From: Antilocapra americana
Taxonomy: Eukaryota; Chordata; Mammalia; Artiodactyla; Antilocapridae
Assembly: GCA_007570785.1 (NCBI GenBank)
Contig: ML664161.1
Coordinates: 3,136,919 to 3,200,918, forward strand
Direction: 5' to 3'
Length of the DNA stretch: 64,000 bases
Positions within the stretch are counted from its first letter, which is position 1, and the number at the start of each line of letters is the position of its first letter. The translations under genes and the position numbers were made by a program. This document shows positions 32,602 through 44,494 of this stretch, one piece after another. The notes beneath the pieces were generated by a model. The model was not told where the DNA came from, did no database searches, and worked only from the letters and a program-made list of their open reading frames with translations.

Positions 32602-35600
32602 CAGTTTAGTTCAGTTCAGATGCTCAGTTGTGTCCGACTCTTTGCGACCCCATGAACCGCAGTATACCAGGACTCCGTGTCCATCACCAACTCCCAGAGT
32701 CCACTCAAACCCATGGCCATCAAGTCAATGATGCCATCCAGCCATCTCATCCTCAGTCGTCCTCTTCTCTTCCTGACCTCAAACTTTCCCAGCAACACTG
32801 TCTTTTCCAATGAGTTTTTTCAGCTCTTCACATCAGGTGGCCAAAGAATTGGAATTTCAGCTTCAACATCAGTCTTTCCAATGAACAGCCAGGACTGATC
32901 TCCTTTAGGATGGACTGGTTGGATCTACTTGAAGTCTAAGGGACTCTCAAGAGTCTTCTCCAGCACCACAGTTCAAAAATATTAATTCTTCAGTGTTCAG
33001 TTTTCTTTATAGTCTAACTATTACATCCATACATGACCATTGGAAAAACCAGAGCCTTGACTAGATGGAACTTGGTAAGCAAAGCAATGTCTGTGCTTAT
33101 TAATATGCTATGTAGGTTGGTCATAACTTTCCTTCCAAGGAGTAAGCGTCTTTTAATTTTGTGGAGGCAATCACCATCCGCAGTGATTTTGGAGCTCCCC
33201 AAAATAAAGTCTGATACTGTTTCCACAGTTTCCCCATCTATTTCCCATGAAGTGATGGGACCAGATGCCATGACCTTAGTTTTCTGAATGTTGAGCTTTA
33301 AGCCAACTTTTTCTCTCTCCTCTTTCACTTTCATCAAGAGGCTCTTTAGTTCCTCTTCACTTTCTGCCATAAGGGTGGTGTCATCTGCATATCTAAGGTT
33401 ATTGATATTTCTCCTGACAGTCTTGATTCCAGCTTGTGCTTCCTCCAATCCAGCGTTTCTCATGATGTACTCTACATATAAGTTAAATAAGCAGGGTGAC
33501 AATATACAGCCTTGACATACTCCTTTTCCTATTTTGAACCAGTCTGTTGTTCCATGTCCAGTTCTAATTGTTGCTTCCTGATCTGCATACAGGTTTCTCC
33601 AGAGGCAGGTCAGGTGGTTTGGTATGTTCATCTCTTTCATAATTTTTCACAGTTTATTGTGATCCGCAAAATCAAAGGCTTTGGAGTAGTCAATAAAGCA
33701 GAAATAGATGTTTTTTTGGAATTCTTTTGCTTTTTCGATGATCCAGCAGATGTTGGCAATTCGACCTTTTGTTCCTCTGCCTTTTGTAAAACCAGCTTGA
33801 ACATATGGAAGTTCATGGTTCACGTATTGCTGAAGCCTGGCTTGGAGAATTTAAGCATTTCTTCGCTAGCATGTGAGATGAGTGAACTTGTGCAGTAGTT
33901 CGAGCATGCTTTAGCTTTGCCTTTCTTTGGGATTGGAATGAAAACTGATTTTTCTAGTCCTGTGGCCACTGCTGAGTTTTCCAAACTTGCTGACATATTG
34001 AGTGCAGCACTTTCTTTGCATCACCTTTTAGGATTTGAAATAGCTCAACTGGAATTCCATCATCTCCACTAGCTTTGTTCATAGTGATGCTTCCTAAGGC
34101 CCACTTGATTTCACATTCTAGGATGTCTGGCTCTAGGTGAATGATCACGCCATTGTGATTATCTGCATCATGAAGATTTTTTTTTTTTTAACAATTCTTC
34201 TGTGTATTCTTGCCACCTCTTCTTAATATCTTCTGCTTCTTTAAGGTCCATACCATTTTTGTCCTTTATTGAGCCCTTATTTGCATGAAATGTTCCCTTG
34301 GTATCTCTAATTTTCTTGAAGAGATTTCTAGTCTTTCCCATTCTGTTGTTTTCCCCTACTTCTTTGCATTGATCGCTGAGGAAAGCTTTCTTATCTCTCC
34401 TTGCTATTCTTTGGAACTCTGCATTCAAATGGGAATATCTTTCCTTTTCTCCTTTGTTTTTCACTTCTCTTCTTTTTTTTTTTTTCACTTCTCTTCTTAT
34501 CACAGCTATTTGTATGGTCTTGTCAGACAATCATTTTGCTTTTTTGCATTTCTTTTCTATGGGGATGGTCTTAATCCTCGTGTCCTGTACAATGTCATGA
34601 ACCTCCATCCATAGTTTATTCAGCATTCTATCAGATCTAGTCCTTTAAATCTATTTCTCACTTCCACTGTATAGTCACAAGGGATTTGATTTAGGTCATG
34701 CATGAATGGTCTAGTGGTTTTCTCCACTTTCTTCAATTTAAGTCTGAATTTAGCAATAAGGAGTTCATGATCTGAGCCACAGTCATCTCCTGGTCTTGTT
34801 TTTGCTGACTGTTTAAAGCTTCTCCATCTTTGGCTGTAAAGAATATAATCAACCTGATTTCAGTGTTGACTATTTGGCAATGTCCATGTGTAGAGTCTTC
34901 TCTTGTGTTGTTGAAAGAGTGGCTTTTCTGTGACCAGTGCATTCTCTTTGCAGAACTTTATTAGCCTTTGCCCTGCTTCATTCTGTACTCCAAGGAAAAA
35001 CTTGCCCATTACTCCAGGTGTGTCTTGACTTCCTACTTTTGCATTTCAGTCCTCTATAATGAAAAGGACATCTTTCTTGGGTGTTAGTTCTAGAAGCTCT
35101 TGTAGGTCTTCATATAATTGTTCAGCTTCAGCTTCTTCAGTGTTATTAGTCGGGACATAGACTTGAATTACCGTGATATTGAATAGTTTGCCTTGGAAAC
35201 AAACAGGGTTATTCTGTTGTTTTTGAGATTGCATCCAAGTACTACAATTTTGGACTCTTTTGTTGACTATGATGCCTACTCCATTTCTTCTATGGGATTC
35301 CTGCTCAAAATAGTAAATATAATGGTCATCTGAGTTAAGTTCACCCATTCCAGTTTATCTTAGTTCACTGATTCCTAGAATGTCGATGTTCACTCTTGCA
35401 TCTCCTGTTTGACCACTTCCAACTTGCCCTGATTCATGGACCTAACATTCCAGCTTCCTATGCAATATTGCTCTTTACAGCATCAGACCTTGCTTCTATC
35501 ACCAGTCACATCCACAACTGGGTGTTGTTTTTGCTTTGGCTACATCCCTTCATTCTTTCTGGAATTATTTCTCCATTGATCTCCAATAGTATATTGAGCA

Positions 35601-36035
35601 CCTCCTGACGTGGAGAGTTCATCTTTCAGTGTCCTATCTTTTTGCCTTTTCATACTCTTCATGGGGTTCTCAAGGCAAGAATATTGAAGTGGTTTGCCAT
35701 TCCCTTCTCCAGTGGACCGCATCCTGTCAGACCTCTCCACCATGACCTGTCCATCTTGGGTGGCCCTACCTGGCATGGCTTAGTTTCACTGAGTTAGACA
35801 AATCTGTCTTCCATGTGATCACATTGGCTAGTTGTCTGTGACTGTAGTTTCAGCCTGTCTGCCCCCTGATCCCCTCTCTCTGTGCCTACCGTCTTTACTG
35901 GGTTTTTTTACTTTGAACATAGGGTCTCTCTTCACCGCTGCTCCAGCAAAGCACAGCCACCGCTCCTTACCTCATACGTGAGGCAGCTCCTCTCAGCCAC
36001 TGTCCCTGACCTCAGGGGTGGGGTTGCTCTTTCTG
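32602..36035 (-). mobile_element. Nearly full-length BovB LINE, about 3.4 kb
   Basis: Spans the 3' terminus (left), the RT and endonuclease regions, and a GC-richer 5' UTR at the right that includes GCTGCTCCAGCAAAGC-like and CTCCTCTCAGCC blocks. It is the longest BovB here and the only one reaching the 5' UTR. TATGTAGATAT (32591-32601) and TATATAGATCT (36038-36048) match at 9 of 11 bases and may be the target duplication. Two T-rich insertions lie inside (about 34177-34188 and 34467-34484). Confidence 0.95.
33014..35348 (-). pseudogene. BovB ORF2 remnant (endonuclease and RT)
   Basis: On the minus strand an endonuclease end (35046-35348) comes first. It stops directly after IIED, where a GD-type catalytic motif followed by NAKVG would be expected, so the acidic site is both altered and interrupted. 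Linker frames follow at 34168-34530 and 33954-34148. Then a 208-codon RT frame (33014-33640) has GVCQGCILSP (residues 40-49) and an intact YADD catalytic loop (84-87). Frameshifts and stops separate the pieces; it is not translatable as one protein. Confidence 0.88.
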
Positions 36036-36225
36036 TATATATAGATCTTGAAGAAAATTCAGAGAGACAAAGAAGAAAGATTTTATTGTTTTTCCCATAG
36101 CCTGACATTATTTTTGTTTGTTTGAAAACTATGTTTAGTATTTCCATCAAGGTGAATTTCATCCAAAATTGGCATTTGTAAACAAATATGCCTGGAACAT
36201 TTCTTGCCTTAATTTACTATTTATA

Positions 36226-36422
36226 TGGACTTCCATGATGGCTCAACTGTAAGAGTCAGCCTACAATGCAGGATACAGGGTAGGAACCACAGGATCTATC
36301 AGGAAGATCCACTGGAGATGGAAATTGTTACCCACTCCATTATTCTTTCCTGGAAAATCCCATGTAGAGAGAAGCCTGCCAGGGTTGCTAAAGCATCAGA
36401 CATGAGTGAAGGGACTAAACAA
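36226..36422 (+). mobile_element. Bov-tA SINE, diverged
   Basis: Forward Bov-tA with GACTTCCATGATGGCTCAA in the head, CCACTCCATTATTCTTTCC in the body and a (AAC)n tail. Confidence 0.88.
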
Positions 36423-38228
36423 CAACTGCTTATATGGGTAGAGGAAGAATTTTGTTTTCTGAATATACGTTGAAACATGGCTCCCAAAAGATGTTCTTAA
36501 GCATCTTCCAGTATATGTTATATGATTAACTCTTCGGACTTTGCTGGACTGATACAGGGCTTTCTCGGACCCTGTCTCCGATACAGGATCTGGCTAAACA
36601 AAGGGTAGTTTTTGCTCCAGTTGTCCTTAGTCGGAATTTCTTCTTTTATCAAATATAAGGCATAAAAACCTGTACTCTGTTTCATGGGCTCTTTTTGTTA
36701 TTTATATTAAGGAACTTCTCATTTTACTGAGCCCTATTGTATTATTTCGGGAACACACAAGGAAGTAGAGCAGTTCATGCTTGACAGAATGGATGGTGCA
36801 GACTCTGGAGTCTTATAAGGCATTCAAATTGATTCTCCTGGTTGGTGCAGATTGCACTTTAAGAGATTTGAGTAAATGGGAATGGAAGATGGGAGTTTGG
36901 AAACCAATGAACAGACATCTCACATATATTTCCTAGCAACACACACTTTTGTTCACCAGAATGAAGACTGTGTGTGTCACCAACTATGTTTTTAAAATCA
37001 CAATATTTCTGGTTACAACAGTTACCAGTTCTAGGGTACTTGTATAATTATTGACTGTTTTTTTAATATTTATATTCTGGTGAACTTTTAACTGTTTTAA
37101 AAACTATTCATCAGTATATTAACAGAAAATAATATCAAGAATTATAAAGGGATGCTAGTCTGATGCTATCTTTATACTGAACTTTAATTATTATATTTCA
37201 AATTCTATAATATGACAGGAGAAAATTAAACATAGTGATATAAATAAATATTATTAATAATAATATACATTGTAATAGAATATACACAGTTAAAATTCAT
37301 AGAAACCATAATAAATGCAACATCATTAATTTTTTTTCAGCTTCCTCCTCACTGATTAGCAAGAGAAGATTGCTGTAGTTTGTGTGCTATGGACTCCCAG
37401 CAGGTCCTTGCTGACTCAGTGACTGGCTAAGAAGTGGACTGAGTTCAATATCTCTTCTGCTCATCATTTATTAGTAGTGTGGAAAGGCATTAAAAGGCTA
37501 AAAGTCAGTCAACAAGAGAGATAAATAATAATATTCTGATAATCTATTGAACTGGAGAGCTCTGAATACCTGACAAGAGTATACATTCAGTTGCTAATTC
37601 TGAAAGAAAGCCACTCCTAGAGACTGAGCTTTAATCTAATTAGTAATCTAAATGGTTATATCCATGTCTAATTAAGTAACTAAATCTGCCCAAATAAACA
37701 AAAGAACTCTACCATTTCAGTATACATTTCTTCAATATCTACTTTGAACTCCAGGAAAATCATATTGCAATGGTATACTTAGAGGTATTTTAGATCTATT
37801 AACACTTTAATTTAAATGTCAAATTATCATCATTCCTAAATGACTGTGTCATGATATACAAATGAGGGATCAAAATTGATTTAATTAACCTGTAGAAAAT
37901 AATAAAAATTGTAAAAAAATTATCTTAATATCCTCTAAAAAAGGAAATTATGAACTGTTAAATAAAATGGCAAAGACAATATTAAATCTAGCAGTGTGAA
38001 AAAAGAAATTGTTCCTAAGGCTTTTTATCTCTAGATGGAAACCAGGAGACTTGTTTACACCTTTTGGATGTGAAATTCTAATGAGTAATGACAACAGCTT
38101 CTAGGCAGATGACTCAAGTCTGTTAAGAATGGTTGTGTCATACAGATAAAAAGGAGAGTGGACAACCATAATTAGGAAGGCCATTCTGATCACTGGTTTG
38201 AAGATCAGCAGTACTTATCCTTTGGTCT
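36423..38228. other. Mostly unique DNA, one possible LTR-like patch
   Basis: At about 36515-36780 a CpG-containing stretch with ATAAGGCATAAAAACCTG has an LTR-promoter look, but I find no paired ends or target duplication. The remainder is AT-rich without recognised features. Confidence 0.35.
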
Positions 38229-38330
38229 TTGGATCAATGATTCTAAGACAACTTGACTACTGAGACTACGTGTCTTGTAACACTAATTGGGGAAACTGGC
38301 AGTAATGCCATAAATGGGATTGAACTAGCG
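38229..38330 (+). repeat. Copy 1 of an unclassified dispersed repeat
   Basis: Shares TCAATGATTnTAAGACAACTTGA and a following GCTACnTGTnTTGT-like pattern with 42466-42570, in the same orientation. The similarity fades over about 100 bases. The family is not recognised. Confidence 0.55.
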
Positions 38331-39235
38331 CAGTTTTAAAATGTCAACACTTCTATAGAAGAGGTTCCGGTTAAAAAAGATAAAACATTCTTTCACATTA
38401 GCCTAATCGGAAATATAACAATTTAAAATAATATGAAAGAATGAGCAGAGTATAGGTTGTAAGATCATAATCACATTACAAATTTTCAGGGATTATTGTT
38501 TCATCTGTAAAGAGAAAAAGGAAAATTTTCCTCTAGATATGGAATGAGGATCTTTTCAAAAATTTTAATCAAAATTTTTAATCTCTAATCAATGATTTCT
38601 ATTTTTGTAGTTGGTTACAAAGGCTTTTGCATATGCAGTGTTTTATGAGACATTCTGATTTCTCTCAGAAGATTTTCTCAACTACTTTATAGATGACAAT
38701 GTTTCAATATGTATTGTGGCTGATTATCCAGAAGGTTAGTACATAAGTTTCTAGGGGCTTGAAAGAGTAAAATTTGGAAAATATAAAGATAAACACATAT
38801 AAAGGATTTCTTCCTTCAGGATTTCTAAGAGTTTGTGATGTGCTTTGTGAACTTGTAAGGGTATGTAGGAAATAAAATCTGTTGGATCTCAAATATGTTT
38901 CACCACAGACTCTTTTGCTAATTGAATATTTTGCGAGATTAATATGCAAAGAACACTTTGGAATGAGATACTCTAGTTTCCAGATGTCCTTGTCTTAAGA
39001 AGCAGCTGTATTATTTTTCAGAGTTTGTGATGAGGGACAATGGTTAGGAAGTAAATCTTCTTTTCAAATCTTGACCACCGCCCACCCCCCCCTTCACCAT
39101 GTGACTTACTTGCTCTTTAACCATTGGCTAATGTTATATTTGTTTTGTTATGTATACTATGTATATCATGTGTGTTATGTTATGTTAAAGATACAAAATT
39201 CTCAGAATAGTACATGGTATACAAATCCTCAGTGT

Positions 39236-39462
39236 GTGTGTACTAAGGTGCTTCAGACATGTCTGACTGTTCCCAACCCTATGAAACATAGCCCACCTGG
39301 CTCCTCATTCCATGGGCTTTTCCAGGCAAGAATACTGGAGGAGGCTGCCATTTCCTTCTCCAGAGGATCTTCCTGACCCAGGGATTGAACGCACATATCT
39401 TATGTCTCCTGCATTGACAGCTTGGTTCTTTACCATTACTGCCACATGGGAAGCTTCCCAAA
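39236..39462 (-). mobile_element. Bov-tA SINE
   Basis: Reverse Bov-tA variant with the CTTATGTCTCCTGCATTG head portion, from GTGTACTAAGGTGCTTCAG to GCCACATGGGAAGC. Confidence 0.92.
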
Positions 39463-39480
39463 ATGCTTAATGCAAGTTAC

Positions 39481-39694
39481 AAATTCAGGAGAGTTGGAGG
39501 GCTATTGGAAACAGAGACAATGCTCTTAAAGAGTATATGCAAAAAATCTTACAGGTTTTGAGTTCCAGCACAGAGGCAGTAGGTTGAAAGGCATCTAGGT
39601 CAGACCTATTAATAGGTCTCAGAGCCTGTGAGAATTTTTACATGTACTAAGAGCATTGTCTCTGTTTCTATAGCCCTCCACCTCTCCCAAATTT
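39481..39694. repeat. Foldback hairpin: 48-bp arms with a structured loop
   Basis: Left arm 39481-39528 and right arm 39648-39694 are inverted copies with about five differences, including the identical GAAACAGAGACAATGCTCTTA. Within the loop, 39541-39562 is imperfectly complementary to 39618-39639, and 39602-39619 is a perfect 18-base palindrome. Any transcript could fold into a long interrupted stem. Its origin is unknown. Confidence 0.85.
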
Positions 39695-40317
39695 GAGGCA
39701 GGAGGCAGCTGAGCACCCCCTGGGTGAAGAGGCTACAACCACTTGGGGGATCTTGTTCTACCATGCTGAAAAACTGTTGATGTAAAGTGCCATTTTGAAA
39801 TCTTGCCTTTCACCTATTAGTGCTGGGAGCTTGTGTGGTCCACCAGTGGTCTCATAGTAGTTGCACTCCATCAGGCATTGTAATCAGTTATACTAGGTAC
39901 CTGTGCCACCCAACAGAACACCCAAGCAACGTAGCCAGTCGGGCCAGGGGTCACTGAAGGATGCACAAAAATCTGCCTGCTGCAACAGAAAGATGCAAGC
40001 AGTCCACAGAGGGAACACTCCTGGAACATCTAAACCTGGTGGCCAGAGGAGAGAAATCATACTTAGTAAATAGTGACTAAATGACATTCTGGCTTTAGAT
40101 TATATGCTCTTAACTACTATGTCATGCTCTCTTCACTGTAAGCACCTTCAAATTCTTTTAACATAGTCAAAATATTAATACTTACATAAACTTTGAATTT
40201 GCAGAGCAAACAAAATATACAGGCAATAATTTTAGAGAGGAAAATTGCTAGAAAGAGGAAGTGTCCAGATTCTTTCCATTAAACAGGAAGGACTCAAAAA
40301 TAAACCTAATTGAAAAT
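39695..40317. other. Less AT-rich unclassified block, then AT-rich DNA
   Basis: 39695-40050 has a more balanced base composition than its surroundings and resembles the 5' region of an old LINE, but I cannot assign it. No gene seen. Confidence 0.35.
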
Positions 40318-40867
40318 AATTTTTTCCATAACAGCTATTCTTACAGGTGTAAGATTATAATCTCATTGTAGTTTCAACCTGCATTCCTCTCATGATTAGT
40401 AACGTTGAGCATCTTTTTATATACCTGTTCAATTTTTAGATGTCTTTTTGGCAAAATGTCAATTCAAGTCCTTGGCCTTTTTAAAACTGAGTTATTTGAT
40501 TTTTGTTACTATAAGAATCCCTTGTATGCTTTGGTTATTAACCCTTTATCAGATATATGGATTGCAAATCTTTTCTCTGATTCCATAGCAAGTTGCCTTT
40601 TAACTCTATTGATTGTTTCCTTTGTTGTGCAGAGCTTTTTTGTTTGATATAGTTCTACTTGTAAGCTTTTTCCTTTGTTGCTCTGCTTTCAGTGCCATAT
40701 CCAATATATTGTTTACTTGACCAGTGTCATGAAATTTTCCTTGTGATTTTTTTAATTTCATTTTGGAGTATATTGTAAGGGTCCAATTTTATTCTTTCAC
40801 ATATAGATATCCTTCTCCATCATTTATTTTGGCATGCTTGTTGAAGATTAATTTACTGTATATGTGT
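40318..40867 (-). mobile_element. L1 LINE ORF2 segment, inverted 5' part
   Basis: Antisense L1 ORF2 with reversed blocks such as ACGTTGAGCATCTTTTTATA, CCTTTATCAGATATATGG and TTGTTGTGCAGAGCTTTTTTG. It ends at GGATTTATTTC and joins the sense L1 3' part that follows. It forms the inverted 5' part of a single twin-primed insertion. Confidence 0.85.
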
Positions 40868-41545
40868 GGATTTATTTCAAAATGCAACAGATAACAAGAG
40901 TTGGTGAGGATGTGAAGAAATTGGAGCCCTTTTAGAGTATTAGTGGGAATTCTAATCAGTGCAATTGCTATGAAAAACATGGAAGCTTCTCAAAATAAAT
41001 AAATAAATAAATAAATAGGACTCTCATATGATCCAGCAATTATACTTCTGGATTTATAGCCAAAAGAATTGACATCAAGATCTCAGAGGGATATTTGAAT
41101 TCCTATGTTCATTGCAGCATAATTTGCAGCCTATTGCCAGGCTATGGAAACAATTTGCATGTCCATCAATGGATAAATTGATAAATAAAATGTGGTATTA
41201 TACATACAATGGAATCTTAGCCTTAAAAGAAGAAACCTTTGTTATATGTGAAAATACAGAAAAAACTGCAGGACATTATGCTAAGTGAAATAGACCAGTT
41301 ACAGAAGGTCAAATGTAGCATGAGTCCATTTATATGACATATCTAAAACAGTCAAACTATAGAAATAGAAAAATGATGATTTGTAAGGGGTATGGGGAAA
41401 GGGGAAAGGGGGAGTTGGTCTTCAATGGGCAGAAAGTATCAACTATATAAGATGGAGGACTTTTAGAGATCTAGGGTACAACACTATGTATCTGTTTTGT
41501 GTAGATTTCATTTAATTGCTCTTAACACAATTTTTAAGTTATCAT
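40868..41545 (+). mobile_element. L1 LINE, 3' part of the same insertion
   Basis: Sense ORF2 end and 3' UTR. It starts CAAAATGCAACAGATAAC and includes GGTGAGGATGTGAAGAAATTGG, ACAATGGAATCTTAGCC and ACATTATGCTAAGTGAAAT. In element coordinates it begins where the inverted piece starts, so almost nothing was lost at the junction. An (AAAT)n run at 41000-41025 has grown inside it. Confidence 0.87.
41000..41025 (+). repeat. (AAAT)n microsatellite inside L1
   Basis: About six AAAT units at a position that in L1 is an A-rich string. Confidence 0.9.
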
Positions 41546-42465
41546 TTTTGTTAATTTTTATAAACTAGACTAGAGCAGAATTGTGGAGAAAACTAAGCTT
41601 GTCTCAATTTTTTATATGAAAAACATAACTAACAACGTCCCTAGACCACGGGAGAGACCCATGACTAAACTTCCATGTCTCCATGACTGAACTTTCTTAG
41701 ATAATGCATCCTACTCTAGAATCCTCATATTTAACTTTCTCAGGACCCAGTTTCTGCTAGATAATAAACTGATGAATAATGAGTTTCTGTACTTTTCTTT
41801 TCCAGTCATATAGATACTTTATTGTTTGTGAAGTACCTTTTTCAAATTATTATTAGGGTTAAAAATTCTAGGATTGCCGATTAATTTTGAGGACATGAAG
41901 TTTCTGTTATCATCTATAATTCAATAGAGTGATTTGAGTCAGTAAATACTAAGTGCCAAGGGCTGATAATACAGAGAAAAGGAATAAAGATTCTAAGAAC
42001 CACTGCCTGCTGAATGGGGGACGGATGAAGTGAAATAAAGACACTGAAGAGTCAATGGATTCAGGTTTTAGCCAAAAGCTAATTATTGGGATTACTTGAT
42101 TAATGTAGTATTTCAATGTAGATAAAAGAATTGTAGATAAAAACCATTGGCAAATGGTTTTTCCTTACCAAATTAAAATATTACAGTCTTAGATTTGAAA
42201 TGGACACTAATGCTTGCTAGTGATATTATTTTCCTCATGGTGCAAGAATCTACTTAAATCATGTGACTGAAAGTGGTATTGAATGTGGCTTAATTGTTAT
42301 GTGCTGATAATGGGCTGAATTTTTACATATTTACTCAATATATGGAGATAAGAATCTATCTTTTTGATTTATCTACATATTTATTCTATTTTTGTTCTCT
42401 GGAGTAAAAAGAATTTATTTCTTATTTTACATGACAGACTTTTAAATCCATCTACACTTTAATGT
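41546..42465. other. AT-rich non-coding DNA, nothing recognised
   Basis: No repeat or gene recognised. Confidence 0.5.
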
Positions 42466-42570
42466 TGGAATCAATGATTTTAAGACAACTTGAACAGGAA
42501 GGCTACATGTGTTGTGAAATAATCAGAGAAATAGTTATTGGTGCCGTGAATACTAATGAACTTGAGCTAT
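42466..42570 (+). repeat. Copy 2 of an unclassified dispersed repeat
   Basis: Direct-orientation partner of 38229-38330, 4.2 kb downstream. It lies inside a 91-codon open frame (42462-42737) that has no recognisable protein feature, so I treat the frame as chance. Confidence 0.55.
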
Positions 42571-42854
42571 GTAGGAAAACTAGGACTGAGATGATTTTTC
42601 CCTTCATCCAGCAATTCTATTCTCTTTGCAAAACACCTCTGATTTCAAAAACTTTTATTCATATGACAGAGTTGACCATGTTCTTATCATTCTCTTTCAT
42701 GCCCCTGATTCTAATCATTTGTGCATTTTTTTTTTAGTAATCTTATAAAAATGTGCTATTAAAACACACTTTCAGGTATGATCAGTCTTACACAAAACAG
42801 AATAATCCAGATTTTCTCCTTCAACGTCATGCGAATCTTACAGTCTTTTTGTTT

Positions 42855-44187
42855 TTCAGTTGCTCACCCGTGCCTGACTCTTTGTGACTCCATGGACTGC
42901 AGTATGCCAGGCTTCCTGTCTTTGACCATCTCCCGGAGATTGCTCAAAGTCATGTCCATAGAATCAGTGATGCCATCCAACTATCTCATTCTTTGTTTCC
43001 TCTTCTCCTGCCTTCAATCTTTCCCAGCATCAGGGTCTTTTAGAATGAGCCACCTTTTTGTATCAGGTGGCTAAAGTATTGGAGCTCCAGCTTTATCATC
43101 AGTCCTTCCAATGAATATTTGGGGTTGATTTCCTTTAGGATTGACTGGTTTGATCTCCTTCCTATACAAGGGACTCTCAAGAGTCTTCTTCAACACCACA
43201 GCTCAAAGGCGTTAATTCTTCAGCACTCAGTTTTCTTTATGGTCCAACTCTCATGTCCATAATGACTACTGGAAAAACCATATCTTTGACTAGACAGTCC
43301 TAGCAAAGTGTTATCTCTGCTTTTCAATATGCTGTCTATGCTTGTCATAGCTTTTCTTCTCAGGAACAAGTGTCTTTTAATTTCATGGCTGCAGTCATCA
43401 ACAGCAGTGGTTTTGGAGCCCAAGAAAATAAAGTCTGTCACTGTTTCCATTTTTTTCCCCACCTATTTACCATGAAGTGATGGAACCAGATGCCATGATT
43501 TTAGTTTTCTGAATGCTGGATTTTAAGCGAGCTTTTTCACTCAACTCTTTCACATTCAGCAATAGGCTCTTTAGTTCCTCTTTACTTTCTGCCATTAAAG
43601 TGGTGTCATCTGTATGTCTGAGATTGTTGATATTTCTCCTGGAAATCTTGATCCCAGCTTGAGCTTCATCCAGCCTGGAATTTCACATGATGTACTCTGC
43701 GAATAATTTAAATTAGCAGGGTGACAGTTTACAACCTTGATGCACTCCTTTACCAATTAGGAACAAGTCCATTGTTCCATGTCCAGTTCTAACTGTTGCT
43801 TCTTGATCTGCATACAGGTTTCTCAGGAGGCAAGTAAGGTGGCCTGCTATTCCCATCCCTTTAAGAATTTTCTACAGTTCATTGTGATCTACATACTCAA
43901 AGGCTTTGGCATAGTCAATGAAGCAGAAGTAGATGTTTTTTTCTGGAATTCCCTTGCTTTTTCTATGATCTAGTGGATGTTGGCAATTTGATCTCTGCTT
44001 CCTCTGTTTTTTCTAAATGCAGTTTGAACATCTGGAAGTTCTCAGTTCATGTATTGTTGAAGCCTAGATGAAGGATTTTGATCATTACCTTGCTAACATG
44101 TGAAATAAGTGCAATTGTGCTATGGTTTGAGAATTCTTTGCATAGCCCTTCTTTGGGATTGGAGTAAAAACTGAAATTTTCCAGTCC
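42855..44187 (-). mobile_element. BovB LINE, 5'-truncated, about 1.3 kb
   Basis: From the reversed 3' end (CAGTTGCTCACCCGTGCC) through the post-RT region and RT, stopping in the linker near TTTTCCAGTCC. It is more decayed than the copy at 24011; only a short post-RT frame (43220-43462) remains open on the coding strand. Confidence 0.93.
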
Positions 44188-44210
44188 TAAGATAATAACA
44201 AAGATGACTT

Positions 44211-44395
44211 CATTTGTTTTTGTTTGTTTGTTTGTTTGTTTTTTGCTTTAAAAATATATTGGGCTATAGCCAATCAATAATATTTTCATAGTTTTAGGTG
44301 GACAGCAAAGGAACTCATTCAATATATACATGCATCCATTCTCCCCTAAACTCCTCCCCCATCCAGACTGCCACATATCATTGAGCAGATTTCCA
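44211..44395 (-). mobile_element. L1 LINE 3' end, part of a small 5'-inverted insertion
   Basis: Reversed L1 3' UTR. It begins with a T-rich (TTTG)n tail and contains GGTGGACAGCAAAGG and CTGCCACATATCATTGAGCAG. Candidate target duplication: AAGATGACTT (44201-44210) and AAGATAGCTT (44485-44494). Confidence 0.85.
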
Positions 44396-44484
44396 AATGG
44401 GTAGCTTGGGAGTTTGGAATGGATATATTCACACTGTTATGCACACTGGTATATTTAAAATGGATAACCAACAGGGCTTACTAT
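44396..44484 (+). mobile_element. L1 LINE 3' UTR piece, inverted 5' part
   Basis: Sense L1 sequence lying just upstream, in element coordinates, of the antisense piece next to it. It contains GGGAGTTTGGAATGGAT and ATATTTAAAATGGATAACC. The whole insertion is about 274 bases. Confidence 0.82.
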
Positions 44485-44494
44485 AAGATAGCTT

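Noticed and set aside
33512..33898. 128-codon open frame on the + strand
   Set aside because: Antisense shadow of the BovB reverse transcriptase region; the same kind of frame appears antisense to other BovB copies.
36515..36780. Possible LTR with a TATA-like element
   Set aside because: Some LTR-like composition, but no convincing TG...CA ends or short duplication could be found.
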